Shown here in pieces: positions 9,423 to 18,095 of a stretch of DNA of 64,000 nt. The stretch lies in contig NZ_BMOV01000002.1 in assembly GCF_014647255.1 (NCBI RefSeq), positions 458,894 to 522,893 on the forward strand, given 5' to 3'. The notes beneath the pieces are model-generated. The model worked only from the letters and a program-made list of their open reading frames with translations. It was not told the DNA's origin and searched no databases. The translations under genes were made by a program, and so were the position numbers. The number at the start of each line of letters is the position of its first letter. Positions within the stretch are counted from its first letter, which is position 1. This DNA comes from Iodidimonas muriae (GTDB lineage: Bacteria; Pseudomonadota; Alphaproteobacteria; Sphingomonadales; Rhodothalassiaceae).

Positions 9423-10807
9423 AAAAGGGTGATCTCCGTGCCCAATGCGTTCATCAACGGCATGAAATCGGGAAAGCTGGTGGTGATGGGGGCGGCATCA
9501 TCGATGGAGACCGGCCGATCGCTGGCACAGCCCAGAACCAGTGCCGACATGGCAATGCGGTGATCCAGATGGGTGGTGATTGTTGCCCCGCCCAAAGGAG
9601 GACTGCCGGTTCCATGAACGATCAGGCCATCGGGCACTTCTTCCACGGCCACACCGCATGCCGATAAGGCAGCGGCCATGGCGGCGATTCGGTCGCTTTC
9701 CTTGACACGCAGTTCTTCCAGTCCCGTGAAGCGGCTGCTGCCCTGTGCGCAGGCGGCGGCCACGAACAAGACCGGGAATTCGTCGATCATCAGGGGGGCA
9801 ATGGCCGGATCAAGGGTCACGGCCTTCAAGCGTTCCGGCCCTGTCATCACCAGATCGGCCACGGGCTCGCCGCCTTCTTCGCGGCGGTTCTCGATGGTCA
9901 CCGGGGCGCCCATCTGTTCCAGTGCCGTCAAGATCCCCGCCCGCAAGGGGTTGATCCCCACGCCTTTCAGCCGGATTTGGGAACCTGGCCGGATGGCCGC
10001 GGCCACCAAAGGAAAGGCCGCAGAGGAAATATCCCCCGGCACGGAAATATCCACGGGAGACAGCTCCGCTTCGCCGGTTATGCGGATGATGCGGCCTGTC
10101 TCGCCGGTGCCGCTTTCTTCCACTGTGATCTGGGCGCCCATGGCTTTCAGCATCCGTTCGCTATGGTCGCGGGTGGCTTTTGGCTCGCGCACGACACTGG
10201 TGCCCGGCGTGTTGAGCGCCGCCAGCAAAATCGCCGATTTTACCTGCGCCGAAGCAACCGGAAGGGTGTAATCAATGGGCATGGGGCTGTCGCTGCCGGT
10301 GATCAATAAGGGCAATCGCCCGTCACCGCGCGACTCGATAACAGCCCCCATTTGCGACAGGGGCGCAATCACCCGGTTCATGGGGCGTTTGCGCAAAGAC
10401 CCGTCGCCGGTGAAAAAACAGCGGATCGGCTGAGAAGCGACCAGCCCCATCAACAAGCGGGTGGAGGTGCCGGAATTGCCCATATCCAAGATGTTGTCCG
10501 GTGTTTGAAGCGCCCCGACACCCACGCCGTCAACCACCCATTGGCCGGGGGATTCGCGCCTTATGCCAACACCCATAGCCGATAAAGCCGCCGCCGTCGC
10601 ATGGACATCTTCGCCTTCCAAAAGCCCCGTAATATGGGTGCGCCCCACCGCTAAAGCGCCCAGCATCAAAGCGCGATGGGAAATGGATTTATCGCCGGGT
10701 AGGGAGCATTGTCCCTTGAGATGCGCCACGCATTTGGACTGCGCTCCTCCGGCCTTGCTGGACTTTTGGCCGGATATGGGGCCTATGGATGTTTCATGTG
10801 CCGACAT
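9419..10807 (-). CDS. aroA: 3-phosphoshikimate 1-carboxyvinyltransferase (EPSP synthase)
   Basis: It joins shikimate 3-phosphate and PEP in the shikimate pathway. The N-terminal signature LPGDKSISHRALMLGALA, the second conserved motif around GNSGTSTRLLMG, and RVKESDRIAAMA are present. The sequence between residues reads as a two-domain class II-like enzyme common in alphaproteobacteria. The open frame extends to 10912, but that gives an unusual 35-residue leader. ATG at 10807 (MSAHETSIGP) leaves a normal spacer before the first motif, about 462 residues, with AGGAAAG upstream. It overlaps cmk by 4 bases. aroK and aroB are about 7 kb away. Confidence 0.95.
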   Translation of the reverse strand: MSAHETSIGPISGQKSSKAGGAQSKCVAHLKGQCSLPGDKSISHRALMLGALAVGRTHITGLLEGEDVHATAAALSAMGVGIRRESPGQWVVDGVGVGALQTPDNILDMGNSGTSTRLLMGLVASQPIRCFFTGDGSLRKRPMNRVIAPLSQMGAVIESRGDGRLPLLITGSDSPMPIDYTLPVASAQVKSAILLAALNTPGTSVVREPKATRDHSERMLKAMGAQITVEESGTGETGRIIRITGEAELSPVDISVPGDISSAAFPLVAAAIRPGSQIRLKGVGINPLRAGILTALEQMGAPVTIENRREEGGEPVADLVMTGPERLKAVTLDPAIAPLMIDEFPVLFVAAACAQGSSRFTGLEELRVKESDRIAAMAAALSACGVAVEEVPDGLIVHGTGSPPLGGATITTHLDHRIAMSALVLGCASDRPVSIDDAAPITTSFPDFMPLMNALGTEITLL

Positions 10808-10948
10808 TTTTTTGTTGACTTTCCTGCCGCTTCTTTCGATTTGACGCGGTAGGTTTTGACAGAAGCGACGGACCGTGGCAATGGATGCCGTTCGATAAAG
10901 AGCGGTGGGCATCGTGCCTTAAGGAATGGCGACCGAAGGAGTAGTTTC

Positions 10949-11281
10949 GTGGCGAAGCCCGAATGGGGAACCAAGCGTACCTGTCCCAAATGTGGTACGC
11001 GCTTTTACGATCTTCAAAAAGACGATCCCGTCGTCTGCATTGATTGCGGTACGGAATGGGCTCCCGAGCCTATTTTGAAATCCCGTCAGCCCGTAGCAGC
11101 GGAAGTTGCGAAAAAGGTGGTGACACCGAAAGCGGATGACGATGAGGATGATCTCGGTCTTGATGATGATGACGATGACGATATCAAAATCGATGATGAC
11201 GATGATGTGACCGTCGATACGGATGATGACGATGATGATGTCTCTGCCGTCGTTATCGCTCCGGTGAAGGACGACGACTGA
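10949..11281 (+). CDS. TIGR02300 / FYDLN acid-domain protein
   Basis: 110 residues from a GTG start preceded by GAAGGAG (10935-10941) with a 7-base spacer. The open frame runs further upstream but without family support. The N-terminal zinc ribbon has CPKCG and CIDCG around the eponymous FYDL. A linker follows, then an extreme aspartate-rich tail made of GAT/GAC codons. The family is restricted to alphaproteobacteria, has no established function, and sits beside aroA or tRNA-Ala in many of them. The acidic tail suggests a partner that is basic, such as a ribosomal or nucleic-acid-binding protein (inference). Confidence 0.9.
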   Translation: MAKPEWGTKRTCPKCGTRFYDLQKDDPVVCIDCGTEWAPEPILKSRQPVAAEVAKKVVTPKADDDEDDLGLDDDDDDDIKIDDDDDVTVDTDDDDDDVSAVVIAPVKDDD

Positions 11282-11471
11282 GGCCGGACTTCGAGATTTC
11301 GCGGGAAAATATCCGGGTTTTGAATATTTTTTCAATATTGGGTATTTTCTCGCTTGATCGCTTTCGATCCAGCCACTAATGTCCGCGCCGCGTCCGACAG
11401 TTGGCTCCCAAGCCACAGCGCGTCGGAAAAGCAATGATCGGCAGTTCGCTGCCTATCATGACAATGATCAA

Positions 11472-11537
<66 letters not shown>

Positions 11538-11547
<10 letters not shown>

Positions 11548-11657
11548 TTCTTTCAGAATGACGATCACCTCGGTTTGATAAATAGCTTGGGGCTCCACCA
11601 TTCTTCCAGAATGACGATCACCTCGGTTTGATAAATTCCCCGGGGCTTCACCATTCC
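11538..11657 (+). repeat. 53-bp tandem repeat that includes the 3' end of tRNA-Ala
   Basis: A 46-base unit from the tRNA acceptor end through ATAAAT lies at 11538-11583 and again at 11591-11636 with one mismatch. A 14-base partial third unit begins at 11644. All three start exactly 53 bases apart. Each full unit contains the small hairpin ATTCT-TTC/TCC-AGAAT just after CCA. It may be a duplicated 3' processing region or the scar of attachment-site recombination. No integrase is next to it. Confidence 0.9.
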
Positions 11658-12118
11658 CTAGCGGGAAAGGCATTTTGGAAAAGACCGTTTCAGGTCAATC
11701 CGCTTCCCCCTCGCGTCATTTTTGTTTGGTCCCGCTCCGCTCGACCCGAAGCTGTCATGATTGTCGGTGTTGGGGTCGATGCTCACATGGACCGTGCTCA
11801 AGGCTGCGGGTTTGGTGATATCCCGCTTCCCCGCTCGTCATTCCCGGACTTGATCCGGGAATCCAGTTCTTCCTTTACCACACCTTGCGACAGGCTATGC
11901 CGGACTCCCGGATCAAGTCCGGGGATGAGGGATTTGGATGGTTATGGCGCCTAATCGGGCTGCGCGGATTCAACTGTTCTCCACAAAGCGTTATGGAATT
12001 TCAGTCTGTCTGTCGTCACCTCCCTGTGACTCTTTGTGTGCTATTCAGCTCTGGTTCAGATGGGTTTGCACATTATATCCAGAATGATGCCCGAAAAGCG
12101 GACTTTGGAGAACGGACC
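11658..12118. other. Non-coding region between the tRNA-Ala repeat and a surface protein gene
   Basis: About 460 bases without a credible gene. The open frames here have no start context or recognisable composition. It holds an inverted pair of REP-like palindromes (11836-11928), and the promoter and ribosome binding site (GGAG near 12107) of the next gene must lie in its last part. No other RNA gene was recognised. Confidence 0.7.
11836..11928. repeat. Pair of REP-like palindromic repeats
   Basis: The element at 11836-11866 contains the imperfect palindrome TCCCGGACTTGATCCGGGAA. A second copy in the opposite orientation lies at 11902-11928 (CTCCCGGATCAAGTCCGGGG). The two are about 35 bases apart and complementary, so the whole can fold into a long hairpin or two small ones. 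The CCCGGACTTGATCCGGG core is a widespread intergenic repeat type in alphaproteobacteria. Confidence 0.8.
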
Positions 12119-12661
12119 ATGCGAAAGTTTCTAGGAGCCCTGGCAATTGGATCAATGGCCCTGAGCGGATTGTCAGTGATCGCGGCCAGCCCTGCTGAAG
12201 CCGGTCCACGCAATTACAGCTATGGGGGCGGCCATTATGGCGGCTCTTATGGAAGCTATCGTGGTGGGCGTCATTATAATCGCGGCCGCAGTTATCGGGG
12301 CGGCCATCGCGGCGGGCATGGGGCGGCCAATGTGCTCTTGGGCGTTGGGGCCGGTCTGTTGCTTTATAGTGCCATTGATAGCGCCAATAACAGGTCGCGC
12401 GCCCCGGCTTATGGCGGCGGCTATTATGCGCCGCAACGGGTTTATGGTGTGGCCCAGCCCCCGCAATATGCCGAGCGCCCCGGGCCGATCCCTGCGCGTG
12501 CGGCTCAGGAACAGACGGCATCCGATTGTCTGCAAACCCGTGAATATCAAACCACCATCACCATTGGCGGTGAAGAAAAAGACGCATATGGCACCGCTTG
12601 CTTGCAGCCCGATGGTGATTGGAAAATGGGATCGCCGACCCTTGTTCCCGATTATGAATAA
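12119..12661 (+). CDS. Small exported glycine-rich protein with RT0821/Lpp0805-type C-terminus
   Basis: 180 residues from ATG at 12119 with GGAG upstream; the longer open frame is not supported. A signal peptide (MRKFLGALAIGS... to PAEAG, about 30 residues) is followed by a Gly/Tyr/His/Arg-rich stretch (about 31-75). A short hydrophobic glycine-zipper-like segment (AANVLLGVGAGLLLYSAI) comes next. The C-terminal domain has YQTTITIGGEEKDAYGTAC and QPDGDWKM. The same C-terminal signature occurs in the lipoprotein at 31344-31853. Probably an envelope surface protein; function unknown. Confidence 0.75.
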   Translation: MRKFLGALAIGSMALSGLSVIAASPAEAGPRNYSYGGGHYGGSYGSYRGGRHYNRGRSYRGGHRGGHGAANVLLGVGAGLLLYSAIDSANNRSRAPAYGGGYYAPQRVYGVAQPPQYAERPGPIPARAAQEQTASDCLQTREYQTTITIGGEEKDAYGTACLQPDGDWKMGSPTLVPDYE

Positions 12662-12701
12662 GCGCCCGATCCTTGCTTTGACCCGCATTTGATCGTCAAA
12701 A

Positions 12702-12741
12702 AGCCAAAGATCCGCAGAAAAGCAGGGACTTTGGCTCTTTT
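12702..12741 (+). terminator. Intrinsic terminator after the surface protein gene
   Basis: AGCCAAAG (12702-12709) pairs with CTTTGGCT (12729-12736) around a 19-base loop, followed by CTTTT. It lies 40 bases after the stop codon on the same strand. Confidence 0.7.
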
Positions 12742-13030
12742 GATATAAAAAAGCGTTGGGTTTGCAACACACTGAAAAGAAAAGTTAAGTTGAGATTTTT
12801 GCGTATTCTGTGAAGAGCTTTACGTTACGTAAACTTGCGCAAAAGAGAGTGAAGTGCGCAACAACACTTCGAAGGCACCTTGGCGTTGCTCCTTGATTGC
12901 CCTATCTTATAGGCAATTATAAAGAGGCAAAGTGCTATTTTTCTTTATGAGAAATCATGGCCTTTGACCCGTTCTGTTCTTTGGGACCAATGCTGTTCTT
13001 CAAGATCAGTGGTCGTCTTTGGGGTGAGTG
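12742..13030. other. AT-rich regulatory region upstream of the LuxR gene
   Basis: This stretch is visibly richer in A+T than its surroundings. It contains TTTACG-TTA-CGTAAA (12819-12833), directly followed by TTGCGCA (12835-12841) and its inverse TGCGCAA (12855-12861). The paired inverted repeats look like operators for dimeric regulators. No gene was found. Confidence 0.55.
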
Positions 13031-13819
13031 ATGTTAGCCGAACCAACACAACGGTTTTTGAGTGATTTGCCCGGAGCCCGAAATCTTCAGGAAGCCTCGA
13101 TGCTTCTGGGAGATTACAGCCAGTCCTTGCCTGTTCCGCGTGCGGCTTTTGATAATGATCTGGCCAATCCGTCCCATGTGGCGGGGCAAAAGCGCGAACC
13201 CATTGGCGTTGAACTGGGCTGGCCTTCGGATTTTGTGCGACGCTGGTTTAGTTCTGGCCTGATGCTGGCCTGTCCCCTTGTGGTGCCGTGCCGCAAGATG
13301 CGGCGGCCTTTTTCCTGGGGGCTGGATGAAGACAATCTTGGGCTGGAAGGCGATACATTGCCAAAGCCGTTTACCGCTTTGGGGCAGCAAACCCTTAGCC
13401 TGTTGCGTCAGGTGGGTGTTCGGTCGGGCATCACCGTGCCGGTGCATCAGCCCGGCGGCCGGACGGGTTTTGTCACCTGGGTCAGCAATGAGCCTTTGAA
13501 GACCGTGCGCGACTGGGCGGACCGTCATGCGGGCGAGCTGTTTTTGGTGGGCCACGCCTTTTTGGAACATGTGGATATGATGGTCGCGGAAGGCGCATCG
13601 GATATGGCGGACGCCTGTTCCCTGACCGAGCGTGAGCGGGAATGTCTGACATGGGTGGCTTGCGGCAAAACCGATAGTGAAATCGGCATAATCATTGACC
13701 GCTCGCCAGAGACGGCGCGTTTCCATGTGCGCAATGCCATCGCCAAGCTGGATGCCAGTTCCCGCAGCCATGCCGTGGCCAAAGCCATGCGCAAGGGTTG
13801 GCTGGGCCAGATCGAATAA
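13031..13819 (+). CDS. LuxR-family transcriptional regulator with autoinducer-binding-like domain (solo)
   Basis: About 262 residues; GTG at 13028 and ATG at 13031 are adjacent candidates, with GGGGTG just before. The N-terminal region follows the autoinducer-binding pattern (GWPSDFVRRW, RRPFSWG, SGITVPVHQPGGRTGFVTW). The C-terminal LuxR helix-turn-helix is clear: LTERERECLTWVACGKTDSEI and ARFHVRNAIAKLDASSRSHAV. Expected ligand-pocket positions are altered: Phe where Tyr is typical, and CP where the conserved DP stands. No luxI gene lies in the window, so it is a solo regulator. Its ligand may not be a classical acyl-homoserine lactone (inference). Confidence 0.85.
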   Translation: MLAEPTQRFLSDLPGARNLQEASMLLGDYSQSLPVPRAAFDNDLANPSHVAGQKREPIGVELGWPSDFVRRWFSSGLMLACPLVVPCRKMRRPFSWGLDEDNLGLEGDTLPKPFTALGQQTLSLLRQVGVRSGITVPVHQPGGRTGFVTWVSNEPLKTVRDWADRHAGELFLVGHAFLEHVDMMVAEGASDMADACSLTERERECLTWVACGKTDSEIGIIIDRSPETARFHVRNAIAKLDASSRSHAVAKAMRKGWLGQIE

Positions 13820-13834
13820 GGCCCGGTCGCTTTC

Positions 13835-14770
13835 CTATTTCAAGGTCTGGGCTTTCGCCAGCGGATGCTTTTCGCTGACCAGTTTGCGCAGCCGTTCTTC
13901 CAGTACATGGGTATAGATTTGGGTGGTGGAAATATCGGCATGTCCCAACATTTTCTGCACGACCCGCAAATCGGCCCCATGGGCCAGCAAATGGGTGGCA
14001 AAGGCATGGCGCAGCTTGTGGGCCGAAAGCTTTTCCGGAACAATCCCCGCTTCAATAGCCAGATCCTTGAGCAATTGCTGCACCCGCATACGGCTGAGAT
14101 GGCCTTGCGCACCGCGTGATGGAAACAGCCAGCGGCTTTGGCGATATTCCGGTTTGTCGCGCTTTAAAGTCTCAAGATAACCGGTCAGGGCGTACCGCGC
14201 CTGCTCTCCCAAGGGCACCATGCGTTCCACCCCTCCCTTGCCTTTCACAAACAAAAAGGGGCGATCGGGGGAAAAAGCATGGCGGGGCAGGCTCAACAAT
14301 TCGGATATGCGCATTCCGGTGGCATAAAGCGTTTCGATCAGGGCCAGAAGCCGTGCATTTCCCACGGTATTTTTGGCCTCATACCGTTTTTGGGCCACAT
14401 CCAGAAGCTGTGTGACGTCTTCCTCGCTCAATATGGAAGGTAAATGTTCCGCCTTGCGGGGGCTGTCTATATTGGCGGTGGGATTATCCGGTTTTAGCCC
14501 CTCGCGGAACAAAAACAGGAAATACTGGCGCAGTGACGATAAACGGCGGCTGGCGGTGTTGGCCGATAGATTTGACCGGAACAGATCGTCCAGATAGGCG
14601 CGGATATCTTCAGTGCTGGCTGTGGCGGATTGGCAGCCGCAGCGCTGGAAAAAGTCCATCAGATCCCGTTCATAGGCCAGCAAGGTATTCTGTGCCACGC
14701 CGCGTTCCGACGACAGGGCTTCCAAAAACTGCTCTAAAAGATAGCGGTCTTCTCCCTTGGCGCGGGCCAT
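13835..14770 (-). CDS. xerD: Site-specific tyrosine recombinase XerD
   Basis: 311 residues, family length. The N-terminal SAM-like domain runs to about residue 110. Catalytic residues are visible: Arg in ATGMRISELLSL, Lys in VKGKGGVER, HKLRH, the His in MLGHADISTTQIYTHV and its nucleophilic Tyr. It resolves chromosome dimers at dif with XerC and FtsK. The housekeeping context (near aroK-aroB, no island) argues against a phage integrase. It ends 15 bases from the convergent LuxR gene. Confidence 0.93.
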   Translation of the reverse strand: MARAKGEDRYLLEQFLEALSSERGVAQNTLLAYERDLMDFFQRCGCQSATASTEDIRAYLDDLFRSNLSANTASRRLSSLRQYFLFLFREGLKPDNPTANIDSPRKAEHLPSILSEEDVTQLLDVAQKRYEAKNTVGNARLLALIETLYATGMRISELLSLPRHAFSPDRPFLFVKGKGGVERMVPLGEQARYALTGYLETLKRDKPEYRQSRWLFPSRGAQGHLSRMRVQQLLKDLAIEAGIVPEKLSAHKLRHAFATHLLAHGADLRVVQKMLGHADISTTQIYTHVLEERLRKLVSEKHPLAKAQTLK

Positions 14771-14801
14771 GTGGTTGCTGTCCTAAAAACCGGTTTTGCT
14801 T

Positions 14802-17174
14802 TTAAAAGCCCTGCTCGATCAGGGCCTCCATCGCCAATCTGCGGCTATCTTGTTCCAACCCTGCTTCACGCAGCCCCACCAAAAGAGTGGACAGCACAGG
14901 GGTCGATACAAAGGCCGGGCCATCTTCCCCCAAAGCCACAAGCGTTGTGAGAACCGTTTCCCCGGTGCGGTGGCTGGTGATGGCCTGGATCAATTGCCGC
15001 CATAAGGTGGCTGGCGGTATGGGGCCATGGCGCAAAGGGGCTGTCAGCGCGCGTTGCTGCAGATCAAAAGGCACCGGCTTTCCCAAGCCTTCAAAAACGG
15101 TGAACAACAAATCGGTGCGGCTCAATTGCTCATGCTCTGTGCGGCCCGGATGGGTGGACATCCACAAATCCAGCATATCTGGCTCTATCGACACTGTTCC
15201 GGTTTCATCGATCACAGCCATCAAGGGCCATAAGGCAAGCATGGCGCGGCGGGCATCCAGATTGCCTTGATCCGCCGCCAGCCGTGCCGCTTCATACCAT
15301 GCCAAGGCATCTTCCACATGGCCATTCAGCAGATGAATACGCCCGGCACTATCGGCATAGCCGGCCAAGGCCATGCTGGCGGTGATGGCCTCCAATGGGT
15401 CTGCCAAGGCACCGGCCATGGCGGTAACCAGTCCACGGCTGCGGCCCCTTTCAAGGGCAATTTCGATCCACCGGATACGCTCATGCGGGCTTTGGGATTT
15501 TGCCGCCAACTGCCACAGAAGGGCATCCAGCTTTATGCCGCCAAGAAGCGCCTCATTGGTTGGAACCGGCGTTGCCTCGTCTGGCACCTCTTGTTGTCCG
15601 GCGGGATCGCTTTCCGATTCGGCTGTCCGGTCTTGCTCGGCTTCCAAAGATGCAAAGACGGCAGCCCGTTGCGCATCGGTGAAAGAGAGTGAGGCAAAAA
15701 TTTCGGCAAGTTGTGCGCCATTCATCAGGCCTTTTTGCGCGGCTTTCCGGGCCAAAGCCAAACGGTCGTCAGTGGATAGCGTGGGCGATTGCGACAAGGC
15801 GACCAGCAAAATGTCCGGTGCAGACCGGATCAATGTGCCGGGCAAAGGGGTGGCGGTTAATTGGCTGGCGGCAAACAGTTCTGGCGTCAGTTCTGTTGCG
15901 CTGGAAAGGTCAAGGGCATCAGTGGGGGCGGTGCGGCCTTCGATTTGATCCAGCAAGGCTTCCACCAGCGCGGAAAACGCCGGACTGGCTTCATTGGCAT
16001 CATCCAAAAGGGTCAGCTTGAATCGGGCGGTGCCGCGATTGCCTTCAAACGCTTCACAAAGAGCCGTGACCCGCAGCCACAAAGCCGCGCCCGATTGGGC
16101 AATGGCTTGCTGGGCGATCTGGCAGGCGGTTTCATAATCACCGATGGCCAAGGCCGTATGGGTGCGCATGCGGTCCAGATCGGGAGTCTCCAGATCTGCG
16201 GGAAGGCGTTCGGAAAGGGCCAGAAAATCATCGACAGCACCGGCGGCATAAAGCCGTTCCAGCCGGGCCATCAGCAGATCGGGGCCTTGGGCTTGCGCTT
16301 CATCCATGCCCTGATCGCGGTTTTCATCCGGTGGCGCTGTCAAAGTTTCCGCTGTGATGGAAAGCGGATTCGCGGCTTCGGGGTCTGCTTGGGATGCGGC
16401 ATCCGGAAAGGCGTTAAAGCCGGGTTCGTCAAGGACTTGGGCTTGTGAAGATATGTCCGCTTCGGGGGATGCAAGGGCAATAGGCTTTGAAGGCAGGCTG
16501 GCAGGGGACAGCAAAAGCCGCCGCATCAAAGAGCGCATCACTGTGGACGAGGCTTGTGCCGGCAGGGCCGGGATCAGGCGTTCAAGGGTTTCACGCTGGC
16601 TGCCTTGCCACATGGTGATGGGAAAGGGTTGTACCGACCGATCGGTCCAAATGCCGATGGCGGCCGGGTCCAATTGGGATAAAGCATCTACGGTGATGTC
16701 GGGATCAAGGGATTCGCCTGATGCGGAGGTGCCGAGATCCGCGTCGCCACCGGGTTGGGCGGCTCCATTGGCCAGCACTGTGTCCGGCGATTCTTGCGGC
16801 TCGTCCAGCGAAGGGATCGCAATTGATTGCTTGGGCACATAAGGCCCGATCAGGATTGATGTGGGGGCGCGGTCCGCATCTTCCAAGGGAGAATTTTGCA
16901 GATCATCTTGTGCATCATTTTGTGCATCACTGCCCTGCGGGCCAAGATAAAAACGCCGCTTTTCCGTAGTGGTGTCAGCGGGATCGCGGGAGGGTTGGGC
17001 GCTGTTGTCTTGCAAGACCCCAAGGGGATCATTGGCCGGGGCAGGGGTGCTTTGGGCCATCGCCTTTTGGGATACGGCAAGGCCCAGCCCAAATGCTGCG
17101 CAAAGGCCCCAGCACAGGGCTGTTCCGGATAACAGGGCGCGCCGGCCCTTCCGGCTAGTTGGTAATAAGGTCAT
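14802..17174 (-). CDS. Large exported protein of unknown function
   Basis: About 790 residues from ATG at 17174, preceded by AGGAG; the longer frame to 17246 lacks support. A signal peptide (about residues 1-42, ending AMAQS) is followed by a Pro/Asp/Ala-rich low-complexity region to about 270. The C-terminal half is helical and alanine-rich, and looks like tetratricopeptide-type solenoid (for example VDDFLALSERLPADLETPD and YAGSADDALAWYEAARLAADQGN-like stretches). No catalytic motif was recognised. The start overlaps the small membrane-protein gene by 20 bases. The equivalent position between xerD and aroK is occupied by similar unknown proteins in related genomes (recollection, not checked). 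Confidence 0.7.
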   Translation of the reverse strand: MTLLPTSRKGRRALLSGTALCWGLCAAFGLGLAVSQKAMAQSTPAPANDPLGVLQDNSAQPSRDPADTTTEKRRFYLGPQGSDAQNDAQDDLQNSPLEDADRAPTSILIGPYVPKQSIAIPSLDEPQESPDTVLANGAAQPGGDADLGTSASGESLDPDITVDALSQLDPAAIGIWTDRSVQPFPITMWQGSQRETLERLIPALPAQASSTVMRSLMRRLLLSPASLPSKPIALASPEADISSQAQVLDEPGFNAFPDAASQADPEAANPLSITAETLTAPPDENRDQGMDEAQAQGPDLLMARLERLYAAGAVDDFLALSERLPADLETPDLDRMRTHTALAIGDYETACQIAQQAIAQSGAALWLRVTALCEAFEGNRGTARFKLTLLDDANEASPAFSALVEALLDQIEGRTAPTDALDLSSATELTPELFAASQLTATPLPGTLIRSAPDILLVALSQSPTLSTDDRLALARKAAQKGLMNGAQLAEIFASLSFTDAQRAAVFASLEAEQDRTAESESDPAGQQEVPDEATPVPTNEALLGGIKLDALLWQLAAKSQSPHERIRWIEIALERGRSRGLVTAMAGALADPLEAITASMALAGYADSAGRIHLLNGHVEDALAWYEAARLAADQGNLDARRAMLALWPLMAVIDETGTVSIEPDMLDLWMSTHPGRTEHEQLSRTDLLFTVFEGLGKPVPFDLQQRALTAPLRHGPIPPATLWRQLIQAITSHRTGETVLTTLVALGEDGPAFVSTPVLSTLLVGLREAGLEQDSRRLAMEALIEQGF

Positions 17175-17295
17175 CCGGCAACTCCTGCTCCACCCGCTCT
17201 TGGGGCGCGGGAATGTCCCATGTATAAAGCCACACCGTTCCGGCAAGCACAGCCAGCACAGCCAAAAGGACGATAATCAACCAGACGCGTTTCAT
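17155..17295 (-). CDS. Tiny single-pass membrane protein
   Basis: 46 residues from ATG at 17295. One N-terminal membrane segment (VWLIIVLLAVLAVLAGTVWL) is followed by a short tail, YTWDIPAPQERVEQELPDD. The WDIPAP...(P)DD tail is seen in small conserved alphaproteobacterial proteins, which supports a real gene. Its 3' end overlaps the large exported protein's start by 20 bases, so the two are likely translationally coupled. It is divergent from aroK. Function unknown. Confidence 0.7.
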   Translation of the reverse strand: MKRVWLIIVLLAVLAVLAGTVWLYTWDIPAPQERVEQELPDDLITN

Positions 17296-17510
17296 GATGG
17301 GCATAACCTCATTCTTACCGAGCCCGGTTATAGGCGGTGGGGGCCGACCCTGTCTAGGCTGCTCCCCTTTTGTCGGCCTGTGTGAAAAATACAGACACAG
17401 CAGATAAATGGCTGCCATATCCATGTTGAAACTAAAAAACGACCATGACCAGTCTAGGGCCTGCATGCGGTTGCTTTATGGCAGCGCATTTTTGTGCTGT
17501 AAGACAGGGC

Positions 17511-18095
17511 ATGACCGATCTTGAAAAATATAAAGGGCATCCCGCCCATATGAATCCGGAAAATCCCGATAGGCCGATTGTGCTGATTGGCCTGATGGGC
17601 GTTGGAAAATCCACCATTGGCAGGCGGTTGGCTCTTCGCTTGGGCCTTGGCTTTGTGGATGCCGATGAAGAAATCGAACGGGCGGCGGGGCGCACGGTTT
17701 CGGAAATTTTTGAAAGTTTTGGCGAAGCGGCTTTCCGCGATGGCGAACGAAAAGTCATCGCCCGGCTGATTGAAGGGCCGGCGCAGGTCATTGCAACGGG
17801 CGGCGGGGCGTTTATCAATGCCGAAACCCGGCGATTGATTTTAGAGCGCAGCATTTCTATCTGGCTGGATGCGGATATTGATGTGCTGGTGGAACGCACA
17901 GCGCGGCGGGATACCCGGCCTTTGTTGAAAAGCGGCGATCCGCGCAGCATTCTGGTTCGGCTGTGGCAAGAGCGTAGCCCCCAATATGCCAAGGCGGATC
18001 TGCATATCAAAAGCTCTGACGGCCCCCATGAACAGGTTGTGGATCAGATTGTTAAGGCCCTTCAGGGGCATATTCGGGAAAGCAGCAACAGGTGA
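17511..18095 (+). CDS. aroK: Shikimate kinase
   Basis: About 194 residues from ATG at 17511; ATG at 17550 is an alternative. It phosphorylates shikimate with ATP. The P-loop GLMGVGKSTIG, the shikimate-binding DADEEIE, GGGAF and the LID arginine region TARRDTRPLL are all present. The N-terminal 20 residues before the core are extra and poorly conserved. The TGA overlaps the aroB GTG by 4 bases. Confidence 0.95.
   Translation: MTDLEKYKGHPAHMNPENPDRPIVLIGLMGVGKSTIGRRLALRLGLGFVDADEEIERAAGRTVSEIFESFGEAAFRDGERKVIARLIEGPAQVIATGGGAFINAETRRLILERSISIWLDADIDVLVERTARRDTRPLLKSGDPRSILVRLWQERSPQYAKADLHIKSSDGPHEQVVDQIVKALQGHIRESSNR

Noticed and set aside
10808..10912. N-terminal extension of AroA
   Set aside because: The added residues have no family counterpart and the internal ATG at 10807 fits better.
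11628..11954. 108-codon frame after tRNA-Ala
   Set aside because: It starts in the repeat, crosses the REP-like palindromes and has no start signal or recognisable protein content.
13835..14770. Mobile-element integrase
   Set aside because: The full XerD form, housekeeping neighbours and absence of island features make it the chromosome dimer recombinase.
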